A DNA stretch of 52,830 nt, taken from Nostoc sp. S13. GTDB lineage: Bacteria > Cyanobacteriota > Cyanobacteriia > Cyanobacteriales > Nostocaceae. The notes below the pieces were generated by a model that made no database searches, was not told where the DNA came from, and saw only the letters and a program-made list of their open reading frames with translations. Position numbers and translations under genes: made by a program. The stretch lies in NCBI RefSeq assembly GCF_029379315.1, contig NZ_JAQYWQ010000036.1, positions 1 through 52,830 on the forward strand, written 5' to 3'. Shown in pieces: positions 1-8,373 of the stretch. Within the stretch, counting starts at the first letter, position 1. Each line of letters starts with the position of its first letter.

Positions 1-335
1 AAACCTCTCCGTATTCTCTCTTAGTCTTGTTCAGAAATCAAATAGGAGTCCTATAGATGATTTAAGTATGATTTTATCGTCTTAAATTTGAGGTTAGCAA
101 AAATATATAAAGAATATATAAATACTATGCATACTATGCGTTGATTAGTAAAGCTTTGAGTGAGAGCAGATAGAGGTTAGTATTTGATAGCTGAGATTCA
201 GAGAGTTTTAATCAGCACTAATCATACTATAGATAGATTCCAAGAAAATGAGAAAATATCGAAAATGGAGTTACAAATATTAATAATTTTTGATTGTGAA
301 TGAAATACTGTGTCGCTATTCCTGGAGAAGGAAAA
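1..335. other. AT-rich leader region upstream of the glycosyltransferase
   Basis: This is AT-rich sequence at the window edge. I see no convincing gene. A 63-codon minus-strand frame at 222-413 overlaps the start of the glycosyltransferase and looks like a shadow. The promoter of the downstream gene should lie here, but no clear -35/-10 pair was identified. Confidence 0.4.
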
Positions 336-1598
336 ATGGTTTTTATGGAAAGTAAGCGCTTGCTCTTCGTTGCTGACTTTCCATCTGTACAACTCGATAA
401 AGACCTTTATCAACCTTTAGTCCAAATACCGCCGTCACCGCATTGTGAAGTTTGTGTAATTGTACCAGTTCGCAATGAAGCTCAGACGTTGGCAGCAACC
501 CTTACTGCCCTAATATATCAAGTTGATCTAGAAGGACAGCTTTTAGATCCCAAACGCTACGAAATAATTTTGTTAGCAAATAATTGTAGTGATGATTCAG
601 CAGCTCTAGCCCGGAGTTTCGCTGAACAACATCCAGATATAGCACTGCATGTAGTTGAAAAAACTCTGCCTCCTACGGAAGCCTATATTGGTCGAGTGCG
701 TCAGATTTTGATGGATGAAGCATACCGCCGTTTGTCTAGCTTAGGACGCACAAGGGGGGTAATTGCTTCAACTGATGGAGACTCGCAGGTAAGCCCAACT
801 TGGATTGCTGCCAACCTGTACGAAATTATTTGTGGTGCTGATGCTGTCGGTGGGCGAATTTTTGTTGAGCGCGCTGGTCGTGCTTCACTAGAGCCTTACG
901 CCAGAGCTTGCTATCTGCGTGAAGTAGGCTACCGCTATTTAATTACCGAATTAGAAACTTATCTTGATCCCGACCCCCATGATAGCTTTCCCCGCCACTA
1001 TCAACACTATGGAGCCAGTTTGGCAGTAACAGCAGAAATGTATGCATTGGCAGGAGGCTTACCGCCAGTGCGGACTCCTGAAGATGTAGCTTTTTACCGT
1101 GCCTTGGTACGGGTAAATGCTCGTTTCCGCCACAGTTCGCTAGTGCGGGTAGTAACTTCAGCAAGAGAAATCGGACGTACCAATGTTGGTTTAGCAAATC
1201 AGCTGAGTAAATGGATAGAAATGGGACGGCAACAGCAATCATTTGTAGTCGAGTCAGCAGCAGCTATCGAAACTCGTTTTGTTGCACGTCGCCAATTACG
1301 AGTGATGTGGTGGTGCGCTCTCAATGGCTATCAGCCAGATCATCCTAACGTCACGTCCTTGGCAGAGATGCTGGGAGTTTCAGCTCAATGGCTTGTGCAG
1401 AAATTGAGCCAACCTTATACCTTTGGTCAGTTGTTTGAACAAGTCGAAGAACGCCAGCAGGAAGAAGAAAGGTGGGCTTCGCGCTGGAAATTTGTGGAAA
1501 TTGAACAAGCAATTGGAGATTTGCGCTTGCGTCTTGAGAGTTTGCGTCAACAAAGAGGACAAGGGGACTTTAGGGTTGGGGCAATAGGGTTGGATTAA
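336..1598 (+). CDS. Family 2 glycosyltransferase
   Basis: This is a predicted GT2 (GT-A fold) glycosyltransferase of about 420 residues that transfers a sugar from a nucleotide-sugar donor. What shows it: an N-terminal VIVPVRNE segment, the ILLANNCSDDS segment, a metal-binding DGDS motif after a beta-strand (IASTDGDSQV), and a later PEDVAF acidic motif. No transmembrane segment is obvious, so it is probably cytoplasmic. The frame is open from ATG 300, but the ATG at 336 is preceded by GGAGAAGG and is the better start. It converges on a minus-strand operon of PIG-L deacetylase, NodS-like methyltransferase and acyl-CoA dehydrogenase. Those families are found together with such GT2 genes in other bacteria, so it probably works with them on one glycan or glycolipid. 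The donor and acceptor cannot be read from the sequence. A MITE-like element begins 4 bp after its stop. Confidence 0.85.
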   Translation: MVFMESKRLLFVADFPSVQLDKDLYQPLVQIPPSPHCEVCVIVPVRNEAQTLAATLTALIYQVDLEGQLLDPKRYEIILLANNCSDDSAALARSFAEQHPDIALHVVEKTLPPTEAYIGRVRQILMDEAYRRLSSLGRTRGVIASTDGDSQVSPTWIAANLYEIICGADAVGGRIFVERAGRASLEPYARACYLREVGYRYLITELETYLDPDPHDSFPRHYQHYGASLAVTAEMYALAGGLPPVRTPEDVAFYRALVRVNARFRHSSLVRVVTSAREIGRTNVGLANQLSKWIEMGRQQQSFVVESAAAIETRFVARRQLRVMWWCALNGYQPDHPNVTSLAEMLGVSAQWLVQKLSQPYTFGQLFEQVEERQQEEERWASRWKFVEIEQAIGDLRLRLESLRQQRGQGDFRVGAIGLD

Positions 1599-1601
1599 GA
1601 T

Positions 1602-1967
1602 AGGACTTACGCAAAAGTTACGGAATAACGAACCACAGAGGCGTAGAGAAGCCAGTGCGTTGCGTTTCCCCCATGAGGAACTGCCGTTAGCGTAGCGTTA
1701 GCGAGTCCGCGAGCGTCACCCGTTCGCGTAGCGTCTCCGATAGGAGAAGGGGGGTTCCCACGCCACTTGCTTCTCCCAAGGGGAGACGCTACGCGAATAA
1801 GCCGGGGAACCCGTCCAACGCAGTGGCTCCCCGTTGTAGCAACTGGCGCGACACACAGAGAAGTCGGAGCGGCGGCTTCCGCCGTTAGCGTCTCTGAACT
1901 TCTCCCAAAGGGAGACGCTGCGCGAACGGTGGAAATCAGAGTTTGTGAGATATTTTGCGTAAGTCCT
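1602..1967. mobile_element. MITE-like element with 15-bp terminal inverted repeats
   Basis: The left end AGGACTTACGCAAAA (1602-1616) is the exact inverse of the right end TTTTGCGTAAGTCCT (1953-1967), giving a 366-bp element with no coding capacity of its own. The interior is made of Nostoc-type palindromes rich in GTTCGCGTAGCGTCTCC and CCAGTGCGTTGCG words. Short frames in it on both strands (1716-2033 minus, 1767-2066 plus) look like repeat-derived noise. A related left end recurs near 44802. It was probably mobilised by a transposase encoded elsewhere. No clear target duplication is visible. Confidence 0.65.
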
Positions 1968-2025
1968 TTTATAAAAATTCAGATTTTGACAAAACAACCT
2001 GCGGAGGGCAAAATTTTGAGTACAA

Positions 2026-2255
2026 TTACTCATGCAGAATGTGGGTTTTATTTCTGGTCAAGCTAATTTGGACAATGGTTTCTGGCAGTTCACCGGTAAA
2101 TGTCTGACTGCTAATCACTGCCTGTTGTCCTAGTTTCACTTTACCGATATCGGTTTGATAAACTTCTGCTACTGCCATCATCTGATCTGTTTGCGCTAAG
2201 TCTGCAATGCCAGAATCATTAATTTTTTCTCCGACTCGCGTATGAATTTTGGGCG
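2026..2255 (-). pseudogene. DevB/HlyD-family membrane fusion protein remnant
   Basis: The minus strand encodes about 70 residues with KIHTRVGEKINDSG, then AVAEVYQTDIGKVKLGQ, then an SSQTFTGELPETIVQI stretch. This resembles the beta-barrel part of cyanobacterial DevB-type periplasmic adaptors that partner ABC exporters such as DevBCA (heterocyst glycolipid export). The similarity starts abruptly next to a strong hairpin (2268-2323) and stops at a TAA (2026-2028), well before the usual C-terminus. There is no start codon and no room for the N-terminal coiled coil. It is a gene relic, truncated at both ends, sitting between the glycosyltransferase and its convergent operon. Confidence 0.6.
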
Positions 2256-2267
2256 TTGTATATTTGC

Positions 2268-2323
2268 GGGATGGGCCAAAAAGCCCGTCCCTTGTATTTC
2301 GGGGCGGGCTTTTCGGCCCACCC
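2268..2323. repeat. Long imperfect hairpin (REP-like)
   Basis: An inverted repeat of about 23 bp per arm: the left arm 2268-2291 contains ATGGGCC and GCCCGTCCC, the right arm 2301-2323 contains GGGGCGGGC and GGCCCACCC, and the loop is 9 bp. It lies just after the methyltransferase stop on the minus strand and may end that transcript. It has no T-tract on that strand, so it is better described as a dispersed palindrome that abuts, and may have interrupted, the DevB remnant. Confidence 0.55.
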
Positions 2324-2367
2324 TACAAAAATCATCCGTTGATTCAGCAACGCCGAAGAAAACTATC

Positions 2368-2958
2368 TCAGACTCGCTCAAATAAATCAAGTCGATATTC
2401 TTCCTCACGTTGACCTTTTAAATGCCGCAGTTTATTTGGGGTCAACTCAAAAAACGAGTTATGAACTTCATCCCCACTCAACGGATAATCACGGGCATAG
2501 AGTGTCCAGTGAACTAAAAGTAGATGCCCTCCAGGTTCCAGGTGTTCCAGAATGCATTGCTTTGCTTTTTTCAGGTCTTCCCAGCTCCAGTAATAGCCAA
2601 CTTCCGAAATCAAGGTCAAATCAAATATTTCGTCAGGATATTGCTCAGGTACGCGCATAATCTCAAAATGCACTTTTTCTAGGTGCTGACAGCGCTCTTT
2701 TGCCTTATCCTGAGCTAGTTTTGATACATCAATCGAGAACAATCTGTCACAACGTTTTTGTAGCTTCTCAGTTAAAACCCCAATGGAACCACCGATTTCA
2801 AAGGCAGACTGATAGCGCTCTTTGGGTAAAGCTGCGATTGTGGCAGCATATTTGTTAGCTTCGTATTCACTCGTCTCAAACTTCCACGGGTCAGGATCTT
2901 CGCTGTAAAGTTTATCAAAGTAGCTGGGTGGTAGGGAATTGGATTGTAAGGGATTCAT
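2368..2958 (-). CDS. NodS-like SAM-dependent methyltransferase
   Basis: A class I SAM-dependent methyltransferase of 196 residues resembling the NodS family, which N-methylates deacetylated chitooligosaccharides during Nod-factor synthesis. The N-terminus has the typical YFDKLYSEDPDPW and SEYEANKYAATI segments. SAM-binding motif I is FEIGGSIGVLTEKL, followed by LFSIDVSK. The frame extends to 2985, but the ATG at 2956-2958 overlaps the TGA of the PIG-L gene as ATGA and gives the standard family N-terminus, so it was chosen. It is the third gene of a coupled acyl-CoA dehydrogenase/PIG-L/methyltransferase operon. Fused PIG-L deacetylase/methyltransferase proteins exist in other bacteria, which supports action on the same substrate. 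The substrate itself is unknown. Confidence 0.85.
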   Translation of the reverse strand: MNPLQSNSLPPSYFDKLYSEDPDPWKFETSEYEANKYAATIAALPKERYQSAFEIGGSIGVLTEKLQKRCDRLFSIDVSKLAQDKAKERCQHLEKVHFEIMRVPEQYPDEIFDLTLISEVGYYWSWEDLKKAKQCILEHLEPGGHLLLVHWTLYARDYPLSGDEVHNSFFELTPNKLRHLKGQREEEYRLDLFERV

Positions 2959-3704
2959 AGGTTTTCCTCTATATAAACTTCCCAAGGATGAGTGAAGTTG
3001 GCTAACATTTCGGCACTCAGGCGAAAGCCTTCTGGATCATCGTCAATTAAGTCTGTAATTTGGGAACGATAAGCAGCGATCGCTTGCTGTTTCAACTCCA
3101 CTACCGTGCTAATATTCAACCGCCAGGTTGTCACCTGAAGAGATGTTGGCAGACTCCCCCGTTGCTGTGAGTCCCAATCCCAAATAGGATACTCAATCAA
3201 TCGGGGGGATAAAGGTAAATCATCCAGCACTGCGTGAATTAACTTCCAGGTCGCTCGGTGGTCTGCATGAGGGTCATATCGCCACGGTAAAAAGATAATT
3301 TGTGGGGCGACTTCTGTAATGTAAGCACGACAACTAGCTACTGCACTTTCATACTGTGTTGGAATTGACCCATCCTGCATTCTCCAGAAGGTGACATCAT
3401 TAACCTCTACACCCAGCAATTTTAATGCTGATAGCGTTTCAGCTTCCCGCAAATCCCGGAGTTTCTCTGCGGGATATTTCTGTGAACGGGGGTGTGAAAG
3501 AGTACCATCACTGATGACTAAAACTTGCACATGACAATTTAAAGACCGTAACAGAGCGATCGCACCCCCACAACCTAACGTCTCATCATCAGGATGGGGT
3601 GCGACGATTAATGCCGGACTACAAGCGATCTCGTTAATTGAACGCCAGGGCAAAACACTAGGATTGCTTAGTGGTAATCCAATCAAGCCGAATTTATTCA
3701 TCAT
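2955..3704 (-). CDS. PIG-L family N-deacetylase
   Basis: A 249-residue PIG-L/LmbE-type zinc-dependent deacetylase, a family that removes N-acetyl groups from GlcNAc-containing molecules (for example GlcNAc-PI, mycothiol and bacillithiol precursors). The metal-binding and catalytic motif APHPDDETLGCGG is near residue 36. The second metal motif, HADHRATW, is near residue 166, and both are intact. No signal peptide is seen, so it is likely cytoplasmic. Its ATG overlaps the stop of the upstream acyl-CoA dehydrogenase-like gene by 4 bp (ATGA), and its stop overlaps the methyltransferase start in the same way, so all three are translationally coupled. With a GT2 nearby, it may deacetylate a sugar that is then N-methylated. 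This is inference. Confidence 0.88.
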   Translation of the reverse strand: MMNKFGLIGLPLSNPSVLPWRSINEIACSPALIVAPHPDDETLGCGGAIALLRSLNCHVQVLVISDGTLSHPRSQKYPAEKLRDLREAETLSALKLLGVEVNDVTFWRMQDGSIPTQYESAVASCRAYITEVAPQIIFLPWRYDPHADHRATWKLIHAVLDDLPLSPRLIEYPIWDWDSQQRGSLPTSLQVTTWRLNISTVVELKQQAIAAYRSQITDLIDDDPEGFRLSAEMLANFTHPWEVYIEENL

Positions 3705-4903
3705 TCCAAAGCAAATAAGCTTTCCTTACTTTGCTGCAAGACATACTGCCCGACATTTGCCAAGGCCGCATCAAAAGCTGGTTGACGCAGATATAGAGTC
3801 AAATCTCGGATAATACGTTCCATCGGATTTGGTGGTAGTAGGCCGCGAGTCCCAACAGAACGTTCGCACAAATTCATCACATCAATGCAAATCTGTTCAA
3901 TTGCTGTCCTCACCATATTTCCATAGGCAACAAGTTGGTCTGCTTGCGGGTGGGTAACTGTGGGATCGCCACCAAACACAGGCGCATAGGCTGCTACCTG
4001 ATCCGCAGCCCCCCGCAGCCAGAGATTACCACTTTCAATAGCGATCGCCATTCTGCCAAGCCGTTCCTGTTGATATGGATCTTTTGTATATTCCAACTTC
4101 TGGAGATACTGACGAGTTAGGTTAAACAGTGCTTCTGCCCCACCTAGTTGCACAGCAGCAAACCGAATCACCCCAACAGATAACCAAGGCTGTCGAAAGT
4201 AGTCTCCTGGCCCGCCGATTAAAGCGCTCTGATCCAACTCTACACCGCTAAAATCCACTTTGTAACTAGCAGTAGCTCGCATCCCAGAAGGTTGCCACCA
4301 AGTTGGATCACTAACTGTTGTCACTTCGTCCATCGATACAATGCACATTTGCCAACCGCCTTCTGACAATACTCCATTCACGAAAGGACGTTCAACATAG
4401 CCTGCACCAGTACAAAAGGTTTTAGAACCTTCCAGCCGATAACGTTCATTTTCAAAAGGAATTATCTTAACACCATCAGAGGCTTCAGCATTCCAAACGC
4501 CAAATATTTTCTGGCGATCGCGGGCATCACGCGCGTAGCTTGTGATTTGTTCTGTAGAACCAAAAGTCTGAATTAGTTGCAGGGCGTTGATATGTCCTTC
4601 ATAAATTCGGCCAACTGCCAGATTGCCATGCCCCATCTGCTTTAATAGCATTAAAAGCTCGTAGGTAACATTAGCATCAATTCCTGCACCCCATCCGCCT
4701 AATTCTTTCGCCAATGGTGCAGCTAACAACCCAGCTTTAGCAATCAGCTCAAACTCCTGCTTGGGAAAAGCACTATTGCAATCTATAGAACTGGCATTGT
4801 TTGCACAATATTCAGCAATTTCCGTGGCACGTTTTAGATCCAGAGCAATGTTGGAATTATGCGATTTCGGGATGACGACATTATTTGATAATTGGATGCT
4901 AAT
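3701..4903 (-). CDS. Acyl-CoA dehydrogenase-like flavoprotein, probable ATT start
   Basis: An acyl-CoA dehydrogenase-fold protein of about 400 residues, predicted to bind FAD and oxidise or desaturate a thioester-linked acyl chain. Typical segments are the N-terminal helix FPKQEFELIAKAGLLAAPL, the mid-domain FCTGAGYV and WWQPSGMRAT, and the C-terminal helical RSVGTRGLLPPNPMERIIRD. The longest frame with a standard start begins at TTG 4729, but the similarity continues about 58 codons upstream to a stop. No in-frame ATG or GTG exists there. A strong AAGGAG (4910-4915) lies 6 bp before an ATT at 4901-4903, so ATT is the likely initiator, or an ATG has been lost. It is the first gene of the coupled deacetylase/methyltransferase operon. 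The acyl substrate is unknown. Confidence 0.75.
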   Translation of the reverse strand: MSIQLSNNVVIPKSHNSNIALDLKRATEIAEYCANNASSIDCNSAFPKQEFELIAKAGLLAAPLAKELGGWGAGIDANVTYELLMLLKQMGHGNLAVGRIYEGHINALQLIQTFGSTEQITSYARDARDRQKIFGVWNAEASDGVKIIPFENERYRLEGSKTFCTGAGYVERPFVNGVLSEGGWQMCIVSMDEVTTVSDPTWWQPSGMRATASYKVDFSGVELDQSALIGGPGDYFRQPWLSVGVIRFAAVQLGGAEALFNLTRQYLQKLEYTKDPYQQERLGRMAIAIESGNLWLRGAADQVAAYAPVFGGDPTVTHPQADQLVAYGNMVRTAIEQICIDVMNLCERSVGTRGLLPPNPMERIIRDLTLYLRQPAFDAALANVGQYVLQQSKESLFALE

Positions 4904-5254
4904 AGCTGACTCCTTTCTGTAATATTTCTTTATATTTTATTAATAGTAATAAAATTAAGTCGGTTAATACCTCTATCTTTTGTGTGATTCTATACTCAAT
5001 AAAAAGGTATAAAATTAAAATACGTCTAAGAGGATGTTTTAAAAGCCTCTTTTGCTTTTTATAGTTAGCATAACCAAGCATCTCAATATATCGCTATTTG
5101 CGGCGACGTGGCATTTAGTTAACAATTCAACGCAAGTCGAATGAACACAGACGGGGTAAGTTTGACCGAGATCGAGATGGCATCGCGTGTGAACGGTAGA
5201 AGCAGCAACTAAACTTATGTTGCTGCTTAATCGCCGATTTGTTGCAGCTAATGG
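4904..5254. other. Intergenic region with operon promoter and small palindromes
   Basis: No gene is supported here. A 60-codon minus-strand frame (4899-5081) is AT-rich and lacks recognisable features. GAGGATGTTTTAAAAGCCTC (5031-5050) resembles one end of the MITE at 19580. A perfect AGCAGCAAC/GTTGCTGCT hairpin (about 5200-5227) lies downstream of the VOC gene on the minus strand and may help terminate it, although it has no T-tract. The promoter for the acyl-CoA dehydrogenase operon must lie in the AT-rich half. Confidence 0.4.
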
Positions 5255-5632
5255 TTAAGACTGCGGATTCTGCCGAAGCCCCAACAAGTTTCCGTCAATA
5301 TCCTTGAAGACAGATAATTGCACTCCATGACCGACATCTGTAATTGGGCCAACTTCAACTCCTTTTTCAATAAGGCTTTGACGAGCAGTAACTATATCGC
5401 TTACAACAAAAGTACTAACAGTACTACCTGTTTCAACTGAGTTACTTAAGTTTAGTCCAATTGCAACCCGCCCAATATCAGGTAGACTAAACTGTCTCCA
5501 GCTAGGGGTGTCATATTTCTCTTCAGGAATTAAGCCGAGTTTAGCCTTGTACCACTGGACACTAGCTTCCAGATTCGTGACGTCTACTTTCGTGACAAAA
5601 CTATATTCACCAAAGGTGTTTTCCAATGTCAT
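5255..5632 (-). CDS. VOC (glyoxalase/bleomycin-resistance fold) protein
   Basis: A 125-residue single VOC-domain protein. It has the N-terminal strand-helix KVDVTNLEASVQWYKAKLGL, a middle strand with WRQFSLP, and the C-terminal VQLSVFKDIDGNLLGLRQ, where FxDxDGN is the classic VOC ending that supplies a metal-ligand glutamate or its neighbour. Members include glyoxalase I, dioxygenases and antibiotic-binding proteins, and specificity cannot be read from the sequence. It probably dimerises in the cytoplasm. It is transcribed alone, in the same direction as the acyl-CoA dehydrogenase operon but 350 bp upstream of it. No functional link is evident. Confidence 0.85.
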   Translation of the reverse strand: MTLENTFGEYSFVTKVDVTNLEASVQWYKAKLGLIPEEKYDTPSWRQFSLPDIGRVAIGLNLSNSVETGSTVSTFVVSDIVTARQSLIEKGVEVGPITDVGHGVQLSVFKDIDGNLLGLRQNPQS

Positions 5633-6212
5633 AATCTATTTTGCGAATCCAATACTTTTACAATATAGATATTATCAACCTTTTTGATTGACAATCTACA
5701 CCGCTTTCATCCAGCAAGAAGCCCCCTAATCAGCACCGTCTCCCACAGGAATAATCATGTTGCCCATCTCTTCGAGTAGCGATAACTTCTCTACGAAGGG
5801 GAATAGCGTGTCGCAGACAGACGCTATTCCCCTTCGTTCAGCTCCGCTAACGCGGATCAGCCCAAAGATTATTCATAGACTAATTCCGTTGCGACTCAAT
5901 CTGACAACTGGTATCTAATGCCAGCCCTCTAAATATTGACAAATAATGTATTTTATGGCTCTGCTTCACGGGATAACATCTTGAGTCGGTTTGGTATTGC
6001 TTTAGCTTTCGACTAATGGAACAGTGGGGATGTTTGCGATATTGGTCAATCAACATCAGGAACTTCAGTAGGTGAAGCTAGCGTTTACAGCTATACATGA
6101 GTTACAAAGGAGCAAACTCCATTGCGCTAAATTCCAGCAAGGGTAGCCTGATTATGGAATTTTGAAATCAATCAAATCAATAAATAATTGGTATTTACCA
6201 GAGTAACCAGAT
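5633..6212. other. Intergenic region with a dispersed palindrome
   Basis: About 580 bp without a recognisable gene. A palindrome at roughly 5796-5841 pairs GAAGGGGAATAGCGT with ACGCTATTCCCCTTC, and further copies of the TCTCTACGAA word family are present. The last 100 bp are AT-rich and should carry the promoter of the HD-domain gene. Confidence 0.4.
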
Positions 6213-7094
6213 ATGTTCAATGCCACTGAAATTTTAATTGATGCCTTCGTAAATGAAATTCGAGAAGGCTACCGTCGCACCTATGGCTGTTTCAAAAATG
6301 ATTATCAGGACATTATCGCCTGGGCTGGTAACATGGCTTTGGAAAACATTGCTAATAGCGATGCCCTTTATCACAATGTTGAACACACTGTCCTCGTCAC
6401 CCTAGTGGGGCAAGAAATTTTACGTGGGAAACACATTAGAGAAGGCGGTGTTTCCAGTGAAGACTGGTTGCATTGTATCATTTCCTTAGTGTGTCATGAT
6501 ATTGGCTACGTTAAGGGAGTTTGCCGACAAGACCGAGAAACAATAGACTTATATGCCACAGGTAAAAATGGCAAAATGATTTCTGTAGCTTCTGGCGCTT
6601 CTGATGCCAGTCTTACGCCGTATCATGTTGATAGAGCCAAGCTTTTTATTGATGAGCGTTTTGGCGGTCATAAGTTAATAGATGCTGAGGCAATTAAGAG
6701 CAATATTGAATTGACTCGATTTCCCGTGCCTGCGGCAGAAGATCAGCAAGATACAAAGTGCTTTGCAGGATTAGTACGTGCTGCTGATTTGATTGGGCAA
6801 CTAAGCGACCCGCGTTACTTGAAAAAAATTACTTCTTTATTTTACGAGTTTGAAGAAACTGGTGTAAATAAAGTTTTGGGCTATAAAACCCCTGCCGATT
6901 TACGTAATAACTACGCTAAGTTTTACTGGAATGGTGTCTTTCCTTATATCCAAGAGGGACTGCATTATCTATCACTGACACAGCAGGGAAAACAAATTCT
7001 GGCTAATCTCTACTCAAATGTGTTTGTTGTAGAACACGAAAAACAACAGCAAGAACAACAGTTGTATTTAGAGAAGTTAGGAGTTGCGAGTTAG
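6213..7094 (+). CDS. HD-domain metal-dependent phosphohydrolase
   Basis: A 293-residue HD-superfamily protein, predicted to hydrolyse phosphoester bonds in a nucleotide or nucleotide second messenger using a metal centre. The metal ligands are visible: YHNVEHTVLV gives His58, CHDIGYVKG gives His95-Asp96, and a distal Asp lies in GLVRAADLIGQL near residue 192. The C-terminus is Gln/Glu-rich and probably helical. No HD-GYP signature, no sensor domain and no signal peptide are present. The start is the first ATG after an AT-rich leader. It is monocistronic: the next gene starts 160 bp later, beyond repeats. The substrate is unknown. Confidence 0.8.
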   Translation: MFNATEILIDAFVNEIREGYRRTYGCFKNDYQDIIAWAGNMALENIANSDALYHNVEHTVLVTLVGQEILRGKHIREGGVSSEDWLHCIISLVCHDIGYVKGVCRQDRETIDLYATGKNGKMISVASGASDASLTPYHVDRAKLFIDERFGGHKLIDAEAIKSNIELTRFPVPAAEDQQDTKCFAGLVRAADLIGQLSDPRYLKKITSLFYEFEETGVNKVLGYKTPADLRNNYAKFYWNGVFPYIQEGLHYLSLTQQGKQILANLYSNVFVVEHEKQQQEQQLYLEKLGVAS

Positions 7095-7257
7095 GAGTTA
7101 TTCAATTTTGGATTTTGGATTTTGGATTTTAGATTGAAGGAAAAATCTAAAATCCAAAATCGGCAGAGTTGAGAGTTGAGAGTTAAGAATTATTAATTAT
7201 GAGTTATGAATTAAAATAAAAGCTTATATAACTCATAACTTATAACTCCTAACTACT
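7095..7257. repeat. Short tandem and inverted repeats
   Basis: The sequence contains GGATTTT heptamer repeats followed by an inverted copy (AAAATCC), then GAGAGTT repeats, then an inverted pair GAGTTATGAATT/AACTCATAAC. These are Nostoc short tandemly repeated sequences that would fold into hairpins. The repeats run right up to the permease start, so that gene has no obvious Shine-Dalgarno sequence. Confidence 0.65.
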
Positions 7258-8373
7258 ATGGATTGGTGGCGACGACTGAAGAAAAATCCTTTGGCACGAT
7301 TTGGGGCAATTTTGCTGTTAATTTTCTACGTAGCAGTAATTGCAGCTGATTTCGTTGCTCCTTATGATCCCTATGCTTCACAGGCCAATGGTTCACTGCT
7401 GCCACCAACTAAGATACACTGGGTTTCTCAGTCAGGGCAGTTTACCGGGCCTCATGTTTATCCGACGACTCAGGGAGACACGAATTTAGAAACAGGCGAT
7501 CGCCAACTCATTGTAGACTTCAAAAAGCCTTCACCCCTGCGTCTATTTGTCTCTGGGCCAGAATACCGATTGTTGCAGATGAGTTTGCCATTACCCCCGA
7601 AGTGGGATGAAGTCACAATCTTTGCTGGTATTCCCTTAAATTGGCATTTATTTGGGACAACAAGTGGGACAAAATTCAACATTTTGGGTACTGATGACCA
7701 AGGCCGCGACCAATTTAGTCGCCTGCTGCATGGCGGTCGCATCAGTATGTTTATCGGGATTTTTGGCATTATCATCACTTATCCGCTTGGTTTGCTTATC
7801 GGTGGAATTTCTGGCTATTTCGGCGGTGTGACTGATAGCGTCATCATGCGCTTGGCAGAAGTGCTAATGACTTTCCCCAGTATTTATCTTTTGGTAACTT
7901 TGGGGGCAGTCTTACCACCTGGTTTAAGCAGTACCCAGCGCTTTTTGCTGATTGTGGTGATTACTTCGGTTATTAGCTGGGCTGGTTTAGCACGGGTAAT
8001 TCGCGGACAGGTACTATCAATTAAAGAGCGAGAATTTGTGCAAGCGGCACGCGCAATGGGCGGTAATCCACTTTATATCGTAGTCCGCCACGTTTTACCG
8101 CAAACGGCTAGTTATATAGTTATCTCTGCAACTCTTGCAATTCCCAGCTTTATTGGTTCAGAGGCGATACTAAGTCTCATCGGCTTAGGAATTCAACAAC
8201 CAGACCCCTCTTGGGGCAATATGCTTTCTCTGGCTAGCAATGCTTCAATTTTGGTATTGCAACCTTGGTTAATCTGGCCGCCTGCTGTGCTGATTATCCT
8301 CACAGTGTTAGCATTCAACTTACTCGGTGATGGGCTGAGAGATGCACTTGATCCTCGTAGTTTAAGAAGATAA
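7258..8373 (+). CDS. Oligopeptide/dipeptide ABC transporter permease, DppC/OppC type
   Basis: A 371-residue inner-membrane permease of the peptide/nickel ABC importer class. It begins with WWRRLKKNPLARFGAILLL, the usual OppC/DppC N-terminal motif and first membrane helix, followed by a long periplasmic loop (residues about 35-150). The BPD-transporter core has five further helices, with the ATPase-contact EAA loop at REFVQAARAMGGNPLYIVVRHVLP and the C-terminal LLGDGLRDALDPR typical of DppC. The periplasmic insert is longer than in enteric OppC. The partner permease (9598-10623) and binding lipoprotein (11059-12711) are on the other strand nearby. No ATPase is in the window. The gene runs alone and is preceded by repeats. 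Confidence 0.9.
   Translation: MDWWRRLKKNPLARFGAILLLIFYVAVIAADFVAPYDPYASQANGSLLPPTKIHWVSQSGQFTGPHVYPTTQGDTNLETGDRQLIVDFKKPSPLRLFVSGPEYRLLQMSLPLPPKWDEVTIFAGIPLNWHLFGTTSGTKFNILGTDDQGRDQFSRLLHGGRISMFIGIFGIIITYPLGLLIGGISGYFGGVTDSVIMRLAEVLMTFPSIYLLVTLGAVLPPGLSSTQRFLLIVVITSVISWAGLARVIRGQVLSIKEREFVQAARAMGGNPLYIVVRHVLPQTASYIVISATLAIPSFIGSEAILSLIGLGIQQPDPSWGNMLSLASNASILVLQPWLIWPPAVLIILTVLAFNLLGDGLRDALDPRSLRR

Noticed and set aside
1716..2066. Overlapping 99- and 105-codon frames on both strands
   Set aside because: They lie in the MITE-like palindromic repeat and encode low-complexity Arg/Ser-rich sequence that mirrors the repeat.
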